A DNA stretch of 64,000 nucleotides, taken from the NCBI RefSeq assembly GCF_014356525.2, contig NC_052515.1:17210531-17274530 (forward strand), in the 5' to 3' direction. The notes below the pieces were generated by a model, which saw only the letters and a program-made list of their open reading frames with translations, ran no database searches and was not told where the DNA came from. This DNA is from Nilaparvata lugens (Eukaryota; Arthropoda; Insecta; Hemiptera; Delphacidae). This document shows positions 10,510 through 22,300 of this stretch, in pieces. The translations under genes and the position numbers were made by a program. The stretch's first letter is position 1. Every line of letters starts with the position of its first letter.

Positions 10510-12880
10510 ATTAATGTTCAAGTTTCATACATGAGACATGATAGTGTAGCAGTGTAAGGATAGGATGTAAAATGTGGATTGACAATAATCAAAATGTATT
10601 TGGACATTTTACGAATAGATTGATTGTTAAAAGCTTATTAAGAAATTAAAACATTCTTCACACATAGGACATTTATTGCACTGCAGCTTAATTCTACAAT
10701 GAGGAAACTCTGTTTTTTCAGTATTTGATTCTTTATTCTAACATGATTGAATAATCATATTCTAACATAGAATAATTATGCCATCAACAGAAATTTGGAG
10801 AAGCATAAAAAGTGCTAGTGTAGGAGTTCATGCATTAAACTTAAAACCCCAGCTGTGTTGCGAATCAGTTTGTAACATATTAAAATCGGATGGGTAAACA
10901 AAACCCCTATTTGGAAGAATTTTATAGGTCTGAAGTAGAATAATAGTCAAGCATTGCCAAATGCGTTAACGTTTTGAAAGTTTAGATAATCAGGTATCAC
11001 AGCTAAAATTAGAACAGCCGAATAGAAATAGAAAGTTATTTGCTACTTATATAATATTATATAAAGTATTGAAAATTTGAGGTTAGGCGTAAAATATCAT
11101 AACAGTCGCATAACATAAAATCTAGCCAGACACCTTGGCAGAAATTTATTGTAACTAAATGGTATGCAACTAGAGGAAATAAAAAAGCACATGGCTAATT
11201 GTTATAAAGTGAGAAACCACTTATAAATCTTATAAAGATATACTGCATGTAATAAATGTACTTAAAACCCAAAAATAAAAATAAATTAATGTATTAAGGA
11301 AGTAGGAGGTTCATAGGCGCATGTATACTGTAAAAATTTGCATGAACCAATCAAATGTTAGTAATCGATGTTTGGCAATAGTGAGCCGATTCAAATGTAT
11401 TTATATATATTTCTAAAAATGATAAGATTTTGTAAATCTTTACTGTTCAGTTTATGTATTGGATATGGCCTGAGAAAATATTAAATATCAGATATATGAT
11501 ATAAGCAATAATTTAATAGATTGGCACGAACTATTTGAAACTTTAAATGGTGTAGTAGCAAAATATTTAAATTTATGTAAATTTGCAAGTCGGAAATGAA
11601 AATTGTGAAAAAAAAGTAGAACTTGCCCACTTGCCTGCCAGACACTACCATGGAATGTCACCAAAATTTGTAGAGCACAATACTCTTTATTGTACATTTT
11701 AAAGACTTAAAGTTTTAATCTGATTATTAATTTTCTATAAGACTTTGTGATGCTGTATTAAAGCAAAAGTCATCCAAATATTTATTTAATCCCTTAATCC
11801 CAGCAACTTATAAAAAATTCAGCACGTGAGTGAAAAAATAGTCGAAATAAAATTAGGGCGCCCTCAGTGCTTCGAGTGAAATAAAAATAAAAGCTAGCTT
11901 GTCAGAAAGGTTTTAAATATTAAGAAATTAATACAAAAAACGTGTGCAAGTCTTAAAAGGGTATAAGAAATACTTTATTGAATAAGAATGAGTCAATTTA
12001 TATATCCAAAAGTACACCAATTAAAAGAATGTTAAATTCTAAGCTTGAAATGCTAACGTTCACCCAATCATTGATTTTTTATTATAATTTGTAATAATAT
12101 AATGTAGTTCTGGTTCAATGGATAAATTGATTTATCTATTTCCATCAGGTGCCGAATCTTACACCCTGAGAAATATATATTTATTATTGAGAAATTTATT
12201 GGAAATTATAGAAATTAATATATATATATATATATAATTATTGATTTGTCAATTTATCATTCTTTGATCTAGGAAATAATATATAAAGTGAGATTACCTA
12301 AATCGACAAGCAATAGCAAGTCGATACCCAAGCTGCATGCAAATAAATGCATATTATCAATGAATTGAAAAGCACATGATAAAGTTTCATGCTATAGAAC
12401 TGAAAAATAGTGTACTGATCTGTGATATTTTATCTTGATATTTATTCTTGTTTTTGTTGTATATTTTGTTGCTCTATATATTTTCTATATTGATCTGACT
12501 TTAAAATTATTCGTTCAATATGTATCAAATTTTTATGGTGTACCATTCATTTTATTCCCCAATACCATAGAGTACAAATCTCATATATATTTGTTAATTA
12601 TCAGTATTAAATTATTGCAAGAGCTCCTGAATGAGCCTATTAAGACTTTAGTGAAATTGTATCCTAGAAAACCACGACCAGATTTTATAGTATTTAATGC
12701 TCATGCTCTACCGATTGAAGCCAAGCAGAGGCAAAGCGTTATTCATTAAAAAAATAACGTCATAAGTTCCATTGAATGCCTGTCACAGCTCAGTAGCTGT
12801 TATCACAGTGAACGGAACTGTTTCAACAAATACGCTACCAGCGCATACGCAAACTCCCCGATACTAGAGTAACAATCCTA
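10510..12880. other. Gene-free AT-rich stretch
   Basis: I see no supported gene. A short (TA)n run lies near 12220-12236. The frame at 12435-12749 is hydrophobic at its N-terminus but unrecognised, and its codons look like AT-rich background. Confidence 0.4.
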
Positions 12881-12910
12881 CAGGGAGACGTGCGTCCTTT
12901 AGCAGCTGAG

Positions 12911-12915
12911 CCAAT
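12911..12915 (+). promoter_or_regulatory. CCAAT box upstream of helical-protein gene
   Basis: A plain CCAAT lies 209 bases upstream of the ATG at 13124, in a locally GC-richer stretch with several CAGCTGAG-like motifs. A CCAAT box fits a housekeeping promoter, but this is inferred from position only. Confidence 0.25.
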
Positions 12916-13123
12916 CCTCCTTGAGCTGAGCTGTCAGCTGAGAGCCGACGCACTTCTGCTGTTTTACTTGTTTGTTATTGTGAACATAACCTATAATTAC
13001 TGTAATCAACATAAACTTTACGATCAGAGAATTTATTATTTTTTAAAGTTTCTTAAAATATTTTCAAATTGTTAATTCTTACCCATAGTCTATTAGCTCT
13101 TTTTTATTCAGTTTAGTTTAGCC

Positions 13124-13312
13124 ATGGACGAAATACATGAAGATCACAATGTTGTATTCAGCAATTGGGGCTCTTGGAAATTTTCGAAAAAGGGAAAAAA
13201 AATGTTGAAAGAGTTTCTAGAGATGAATAGTGACTTACAAAAAGAAGAACCTTCAGATGAATGGAAATTTCTCATTTCAAAGTTACCAGACATTTCTAAA
13301 GATTTCGAAGAT
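13124..13312 (+). CDS. Helical-protein gene, exon 1
   Basis: The start ATG is at 13124, preceded by 'tttagcc', giving a reasonable context. It encodes 63 residues beginning MDEIHEDHNVVFSNWGSWKF and ending KDFED. The donor is 'gtgagt' directly after codon 63 (phase 0). No other in-frame ATG precedes it within the open stretch. Confidence 0.8.
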
Positions 13313-16300
13313 GTGAGTACCTACTTTACCTTTATACCTAAATCTGCATCCTTCACCCATAATATAGAATCGATGGCGTCAAAAACATATAATACACAAA
13401 ACAAACATACATGAGGCATGTTTAGAAAGACAGCATTTTCGGTGAATCATCACTCATATACCTATTCACCAACACTGCAGTATGCCTTGCTTTTCAAGAG
13501 CTTGGAGACAACTCTCTCGAACGCTCTTAGATTCAACTATTTTACTCCTGTAGGCAGCCTATTGAAGTCCGCCAAACGCAATGCCGAACTCCTGAAGCAC
13601 ACCTGTGATCTCTGAAGCCGTACTCTGGGAATATCAATCATCTCTCGATGTCTGGTGTTGTGCTCATGCACATCAGTCCGAGTCAACATGTACTGCTGAT
13701 TTTTTTTTTGACATATATAAGACAGAAAAGTAGGAAGTGGCAGATCAATGTTAGTATACCAAGTCTAACAAAAAGGGGCTTGCAATGTGCATGATATTTG
13801 CTTGCGGTAATGATTCGGGCAGCCCGTTTTTGCCACTTCAGTATGTCCACCACCTTTGCTGACCCCATATGAGTAGGCCATAGGAAACGTGACAGTGGAA
13901 GAGCGCGTGATACACCATGACTAAATAGGTCTCAGTCACATGACCCCTCAGCTTCAGCAGCAGAAAAAAATTCTGGATAGTCGTCTTGTGGTCACATGCT
14001 GAATATGACCCAGCATGACTATGCTGGCCCAGTTTAGTTTACTGTCCAGAACAAAACCCATTAGCTTGAAAGGGGTCTTGATCACCAGGAAGGTTTCTTG
14101 ACAAGCTGCAGATGATATGCTGGGTTTTGTTTGCATTCAACTGTTTTTATTTATTGAAAAACAGAACACAATCCTCTAAAATTATCGTGTTTATATTTTA
14201 CAGCTGGCTATACATCAGCTTATGAATTTCGGGGATGCGATATTTTGATTTTCCACAGAATCATTTGCTTACTATTTACTATCCACAGACGACGAAAGTC
14301 TCAGCTGTTTCAGCCAAGGATGAATTATCCTTTTAATGTCATTCAGCGAGTTTTCCCAAGGATGAGACCTAGTGCAATCGAATTTTTATATCATAAACCT
14401 ACTATGTTTCAAATTTCGTGAAAATCGTTAGAGCAATTTTTGAGATCCGTTGAACATAAATAACCAGATATAAAAATATAAACAGTTATACAGAAATTGT
14501 TTGCTTAATATAATAGGATTATTAGCATTGTTGATACAACAACCCAAACAGCCATCAGTCGTTCATACACCAATATCTCGCTGACACGGCAGGACAGGAC
14601 AGAGTTTACTCTGATGAACAGTATTAAGGTGCGTACAGATTTACGTGCCGCGAACATGAGCAATTGACTTTTAATCAGCTGATGCCAAGCTTTTTATATC
14701 TATAGAATAGAATAGAATAGAATAATGCTTTATTTTCAAATCAATCGTAACAAAGTATTGTATAGTATATATATTTCTAGCATCTAAAGCTTGGCTTTCG
14801 CCGTCAGCTCGAGTTGAGTTTTTATTTTCCGACAATATTATTATATCACTATTGAACTTGCATTCATAAAATAGACATAATTTACATACATGCGTAAATA
14901 AAACCTTAATGAGAGTAAAATTTCAATGCGTGAGTATATTTAACAATGAGTTGATACATGCAAAACAATTATTACCGAGTAATAGAGGGCAAGCTTTCAT
15001 CATATTATAATAAATTTTAATTTTTTTGTTAATTTCCAAAGACTTATTACATATAAAGATTAGATTGAGAAGATAAATTCATACATAAAGACTGAGCAAT
15101 ATAATATCCAATGTTTTCTTTAATAATTGAAATTTTCTATTAGGAACCATCGATAATGCCAGGCGCTCTTACAAAATTCAACCAGCCCTCTCCAATTACC
15201 CTCGTTTACAACTTCTATATACTCATTCTCAGATATAGTTGAACCACCCAGCCACCTTCGTCTCCACTCACCCAAAACCACACACCGAGCAATAAAATGC
15301 AACGTATCTTCTCTCTTTTTTATATCTATATCTTATACCGTTTCTGTAAAAATACAGGTATAGTCAGCTGATTAAAAGTGAATTGCTCATGTTCTCGGCG
15401 CGTATATCTGTACGCACCTTTAGAGGAGACTGTGGTTTATAACTGCTCGAGGTCTACTGTTCACAGAACTATTAATTATAAATAGGATCGGTCCCAGGAT
15501 TGATCCCTGAGGTACACCGTGGCTCACTGGGAGTGGACAGGAAGAAGCTCCACCCAGAGACACCACCTGCTGCCTCCCAGCCAGATAGGACTCCAGAATG
15601 GATAGCGCTGAGTTCACTACACCGTAGTAGCGCAGTTTCTCAATCAGGATGCAATGGTCAACACAATCAAAGGCTCTGCTCAGATCGCACAGGGTCAGCT
15701 CCATCACAGAGACTCTCCATCCTCAAACACCAGACCAATACGTTCAGCCACTTTATTTACTGCATCCACAGTAGACCTCCCTCTTCGAAAACCGAACTGC
15801 ATACTTGAAAGAAGGTTTTGTCTTTCAAAGAAGTTCTCAAGTTGGGGCTTGATGACCACTTCAATCACCTTTCCAAACACTGGAGTCATTGAAATTGACC
15901 TGAAGCTGTTAAGGCTCTGGTGGTCCCCCTTCTTGTAGACAGGAACGGTTCTTGAGGTCTTCAGGAAATCTGGAAAAACGCCAGTTCTCAGGCAGTCGTT
16001 GACTGCTGCTGCCAGGGGGTCTGAAATGGAATCAATCACCTCCCGAAGCATATAAGCAAACATGTCATAGATATCAGGATTCCTGGATGGTTTAAAATAG
16101 CAGATTATCCTGCTAAGGATCATTGGAGTGACTGGATAGAAGACTGAGAGACGAATGTGCGTGGGTGGTACTTGTGCAGCCAGAAGCTCAACTGGATCCT
16201 CAGGAACAGCAGACATTGCACTCACTATGTCGTTTACTGACTCTATGAAGAAACTGTTGAAAGAGTCAGGGCTTGCAAGTTGTCTCCTCGGCATCGATCT

Positions 16301-19300
16301 ATGTGAGTTTATCACATCCCATGCAGCCTTGGAACGATTTGGTGCACTCTTAATTTTAGATGCTGTTGCCAACTTTCTAGCTTGCTCAATACTTTTTTGT
16401 AGATGGATTTGGCCCGACGGTATCTTTCTCTGTCATCGCCGTTGCCATGCTCACATCTATCTTTTAGGGCAAGCATGATTCCCTTTAGTGTCTGGCAAGA
16501 TCATCAGTGTACCACTCAAGATCACTTTTCACACGGCCTGAGCTTTTTTTGGTCTTTGAGAGCAATGTGACTTGACAATTTGCGGAAAGTAGTTGTTAAA
16601 CTTCTCCTGAAAATATTGGGAAAATGTTCCAAACAGGTCATTTGTGTCATGGAGCACAGCCTCCCAGGGGGTGCTGGCCAGTGCATCTCCAAAAAGGGTC
16701 AGAGCAGCATCATGTATAGGTATTTTTCTGAAATCATAGTTGGCATGCCAATAAGGTCATACATCATTCAAGAAGAACTGCAATTTTGGAGTTCACTTTA
16801 AAAGGATACATTCATTTTAGAACACCAGGCTGATGTAAAGATGTACCAGTGGGCAGCAAGTGTCTGAGAGAGTCGTGGTCTTTAGTTCTTATTACATTTG
16901 CATTCATTACAGTTGGTCTAGGGACACAAGGCTTTGGTGTCCGGTTCTTTTCTCTTGGGACACCATTAGCCTATTGTCTTGTTATAGTATCCCAGCTTGC
17001 TCTACACACGGACACCACTGGTGTTCCAGCCTGCTGGTACATGGTGTCTAAATTATTTATTCACTGAATTCTATTCCCTCATTACATTAGGACTAATTTA
17101 GAACTCCAAGTGTCTGAGCAAGTCATTAGTTTTTATTGAGCTTATTACATTAGGAACCACAGCCAGGACAGTAAAATCTGGTGTCTCAACTGGCTTTTAC
17201 TGCCAGGCCATTTACTTTGGTCGTGTCCACACTGAACAAATGTTCGACAAACATGTTTGTTGAAACAGTTTGGGCAAATCTTATTATGTTTGAAACTATG
17301 TTTGCCCGTGGTCAGTGTGGACGCGCCACCAAACAAAATATTATAAGTGGGGATAACAGACTTCATGTTTTACAGCTGTCAACACTGAAAATGTTCGGAA
17401 AAACAGTAATTTTTTGTTTGACAAACAATGATTGTCCAAACTTTTCAAAATGTTTGTCCCTGAGCTCCTCAACAAACATGTTTGCCGAACACGTATGTCG
17501 AACATTTATTCAGTGTGGACACGGCTTTAGATACCAAAAGTGGGCAAGTAGGCTATTCTAAAATCAAGAACTTATTCTTGTAAAAGACAATGCTCAATTC
17601 ACTGTTAGTTGGAAAAATGTTAGATTAGGTTGGGTTTTAAATCTGTTCACAAGTACCTCATGGGAATAAAATTGAATATTTCTGTGGAATTCTAGCAGTG
17701 GTTCTAATTTATTTCTTTAAAAATTTACTGTTGGGTTAAACCTAGTCTACCGGTCTGAAATCTAATTTGAAAAGTTGTATAGAATTTACACCGTCAAATC
17801 AAAGTGCAGTACTTTGACATCCTCATTACAGGATTACAGCACTTTGATAAAACAAAATGCAGTACAAAACGATAATATGATACCGATAAAATAGTGATTA
17901 TAATTCATTCATTACCCACGCACAAGTGGATAAGTTTATGGCATCATCCTCGGCAAAAAATAATTGTGTTACTTTTTTCTAGGATCCAGAAGACGATTTT
18001 CTACAAGCCTCTCAGCACAGTGATGATGACAGTGACACTGGATGGGATGAAATAAAGTTTTTTACGTCAAAAATCAACGAACAAAATCAATTACACGAGA
18101 ATAATGTTGATATAGACAAAACTGTCGACTTGATAAGCACTCTAGTGGTCAGTAGTATAGAGGATGATCAGTCAGATACCGCAATGGAAGTTGATTGCAA
18201 TGTTGACATTAATCTATCAAAATCACAAACAACGTTTGTTAGAAACAATGAAGTCAATGTTTTACTAAAGTCTGCAGATCCTGATGAGGATACAGAAGAC
18301 ATAAAATGTGGGAAGGATAAACTAGAGCTTGGTAGTAAGTATTTTACTTTAAAATTTTATATTTTTCTGACAAATTATATGGTTATGCAAATAAATATTG
18401 ATTTGATCAATATTATAATGAGCTTCCATTCCTCTAAAATATCCAATCTCTCAGCTCAAATAAAAGCTGAATTATCAGTTCTTTAGTTGGAAGGATGACT
18501 GGCCAAATTATTGATAATAATATATGAGATTCAAAATCTCTCCCTGGTGGTTCCGAACTCACCTGAAACTGACACTCTACTAAAATTCTACTCATCTCTT
18601 ATCATCATCCCTTCCTTAAAATAGTCTGAAGTACACTGTAATGGAGTCAAAGACAAATAGTAAATATATACTACATATAAATTCAATCTAACTAATGGTG
18701 TCTTGCTTTTTGCTAGCACTTTGACCATAGAGAAACAATAGCGTGAGTAGATATATCATGGTGTAGGGCGTTTATGTGGCAACTTTTACTGTTAACTAAA
18801 AGATTATTGTAGATTTTTACTGTCTTGTTGGGGTGCATGAACAGCACAATATAAGAGACTACCAGCGTCACACAGCTTTACGGGAAAGAACTACGTGGAC
18901 TATCGGCTTGAGATAAAGTAAAAGTTGCGACATAAATTCCCTATACCATGGGATATCTTCTTATATTCTATTGTTTCTCTATGCTTTGACTTATCTGACG
19001 CTGTTCGAAGCCAACCAGACGTAATGTATATTTATCTTCCATTATATTAACGCACTAGCATATTAGTCATGTTTGTATTATTTTCAGTGAATAAGTCTGT
19101 GTTTATTAGCTTCAAATTTACTAAATTTATTCAAACACTTGTGACATTTTTATTAAATTGTGCAGTGCAATACTTTGTTTTCTGTAGGTACGGTAGCTAA
19201 ATTGTTGTACGGTAGGTAGGTACCTATCCAGCTTGAGGCTGGTCAACGATTGATTGAATTTCTAATTACCTTAAGGATACACATCCTTATTTACTAAATA

Positions 19301-22300
19301 TTCTTAAATTGTGAGAATTGAAATCATAACCATGTGAGCTAATTATATGTTGAAATATTTCATAAAAGATCTTTGAATAACCATCTTCTTTGGTGTCATC
19401 TTCTACTGTAAAATTCTTCTAAATACTCTAACACAAGTCTAATATGAATACAAATCTTTGATCGTTTAATGGGTCACATTTAATTATGACTATCATTTTC
19501 TAAAATTTGGATGAGTAGCAATACAGTATTAAGCCTATTGTTTCTCTCCCAATCATTGACTTTATCCGTCCATGTATGAATATCATACATATATTATTAT
19601 ACATATATTACCATGTATTAATATCAAATAAATTAATAATTTAAAATAATTACTTCTTGATTCATTTCGAACTCCGATGTATTAAACATATATAGGAGAC
19701 TTACATTCTAAAAGTCGCAAGTATCAGGGGTATACTCCGTCCAATATATACATAAGTTATATGAATACATAATGCTAATGCTACTAAATTTATAGTGCCA
19801 AATTATTTATAACAAGTTAATTGACAGCAGATAATTCTTGAGTAGAAGCTCTCATCAAATTCCCTTCAAGCTGTTCTCTCAGTTGTACTACTGGACAAGT
19901 TTGCAACAGCAGAAGTCTCCAGGGTAGTAGCATGTAGGTATTTAAGTGAAATAAAATTATGTGTGAATATTGAAATCAATAGTATGAATACATTGGATAT
20001 TGTAAATGAATTTTATAGAATAACTTTTTGTCATTAAAAAAAACAACCAACAGTCAATTTTTTCAATGAATGAATTTATTTACTCACTGTGACAACGAGA
20101 TCTTCCGGCAGGTCCGCCATCAATCTTCCTGATTGCACTCAAGTGAAAGGATTGGATGAGAATTTTTAGTGTGCTGTTATTGGTGTCTACTGGGCTTGTT
20201 ATGGCTGAGGAGGTAATCAAAGTGGATGTGGGATTTGAAGTTGGTTTGTTCATTCAATATGCATTGAATATTGCTTCTAAATTGGACCATTGTTTTTTAT
20301 TGTCTATTGCTTTTAAATGAATAAACCAACTTCAAATCCCACATCCTCTTAAATGACCTTCTCAGCCGCAATTGACACCAATAACAGTACTCTAAAAATT
20401 GCCATCCAATCCTTCTATTTGTCTATGAATACGACCAGGAAGATGGCGAAGGCGGAACTGCCGAAAGATCTCGTTGTCACAGTAAGTGAATAAATTTTAT
20501 TAATTGGACGCCTGAACGCGTTTTGGCGTATCAATTCATATGAATGTCGATTATCACTTATCGAGACGCCTACGAATATTTGATATTCATTTATTGGAAA
20601 AATTTTACTGGTAGTAGTTTTTTTTTAATAACAAAAAGTGATTTAATAATAAGCAGTTCGTGTTGGAAAACAACATTGAATAAATTTTATAAATAATTTT
20701 CCAGGAAACGACCTTCCTCAGCTACTTCTGGCCAAACTAAATGCAGACGCAATCGATGAAGATGGAGTGAATGAGATGCTCGAAACGCGTACATTGACCA
20801 AAGAACAGCTGATCAGTGTGTGGACTCAACTGGGCACCAATGACGCTAGAATGACCCTGACACGGTCATTGGCCAATGTGGCCTTGTATCATTTGTTCCT
20901 ATGTCAGACTCTCCTTCTGCCCTGGGTCAGTTATTTGTACAAGAATCAATTCTTGAATTCTTGACTACAAGATCTACAGAATTTTCATTTTACGTTTTGT
21001 TTGTTACTTCTATAAACTTTAAAAATTCACTTCTCCTTTATTAATAGGACTACTACAATTATTATTCAAATTGAATAAAAATCATCAACTACCTTTTTTA
21101 TATTTCATTCTTCTATTTTCTATATTAGTTTTATGTTATGAATCAATAAAATATAAAAGCGTACCTGATGATTTTTATTTCACTTCTATGAACTGCTACG
21201 TTGACATTGAATCCTGTGTGATTCGAAAGCATGCTTCAGTCAGTGAGTAAACTTATCATATTTTTCACAATAAATTATATCAGTCTGCGAATCGTCATTT
21301 TAGTGTTTAAACTTGATAAACTCTCAATTATTGCAAACCATCAAACCAAGTTCAACTTATATCCACTTGAAATTTTATAAACTAATGACTAGCATTTTAT
21401 TCATTTATCGAAATAGACTACTAGTCGTTAATTTATAAAATTTTAAGTTGATTAAAAATCGCAGTTCCAATACAAACTTGATGAATTTAACTTATAAATA
21501 TTGTAATTTTTACAGTTCATGTGCGACTCAAAATGTAAAGCTGTTTAGTATCAGGAAAAAATATATTTTATTATCCAATAATACATGACATAGTTGGTAG
21601 CAGTGGGTTATCATTAAGTAGTATTGAGAGAAAATGCCATTCTATCGTCTAATACTTTTGAGTATCGAACTTATTTAGTATCAACTATCAACCTTGCTTG
21701 CTCCAAGCGACTACTATTATTTCTCGCCCTATTAATGGTGAAAAAGTTTTGAAACCGGACGTGTAACCATAAAGAAATATGACACAGTGTTTGTTAAAAT
21801 GTTGTAATAGATTCGTGATATGATTAACTTTTTCCATATAAAGAAATATAATTTGAAAAGATTGGCTTCGTGGTTAGGCTGATAAGATATCGCTCACCTA
21901 AATATTTAGATTCATGCGTCTGTTGGCTTGCTACTCCCGTTCGACGGGTGACCACTGCAGGAGTCAACTCCACAACATATATTTCATGAGTTGAAAAATC
22001 ACTTCCCGGTGGTGTGGAACCCACCTGAAACTGTAGGTCCACTCATCTCATCATCATCCTTCTCATATGGGCATTATCCTTGGAAAAAATCAAGATGATG
22101 GATCATTCCTCATCATTCTTGTCATCCTATTCCTCACAAACTTGCTGCTTTCAATAGCATGGTCTATAAAGCATTAACAATACCTATGATCCATCATGAT
22201 TTTGATATTGAGATCACTAAAATTAAACAGATAGCTGTTACAAATGGGTATGAAGAAAGTTTGGATAGATTATTGAGTAAAATTAACAGACATATTTCAA

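Noticed and set aside
12435..12749. 104-aa plus-strand frame with a hydrophobic N-terminus
   Set aside because: AT-rich codons giving Phe, Ile and Tyr; no motif and no splice continuity with the gene at 13124.
15500..15938. Plus-strand open frames of about 100 codons
   Set aside because: Antisense shadow of the reverse transcriptase on the minus strand.
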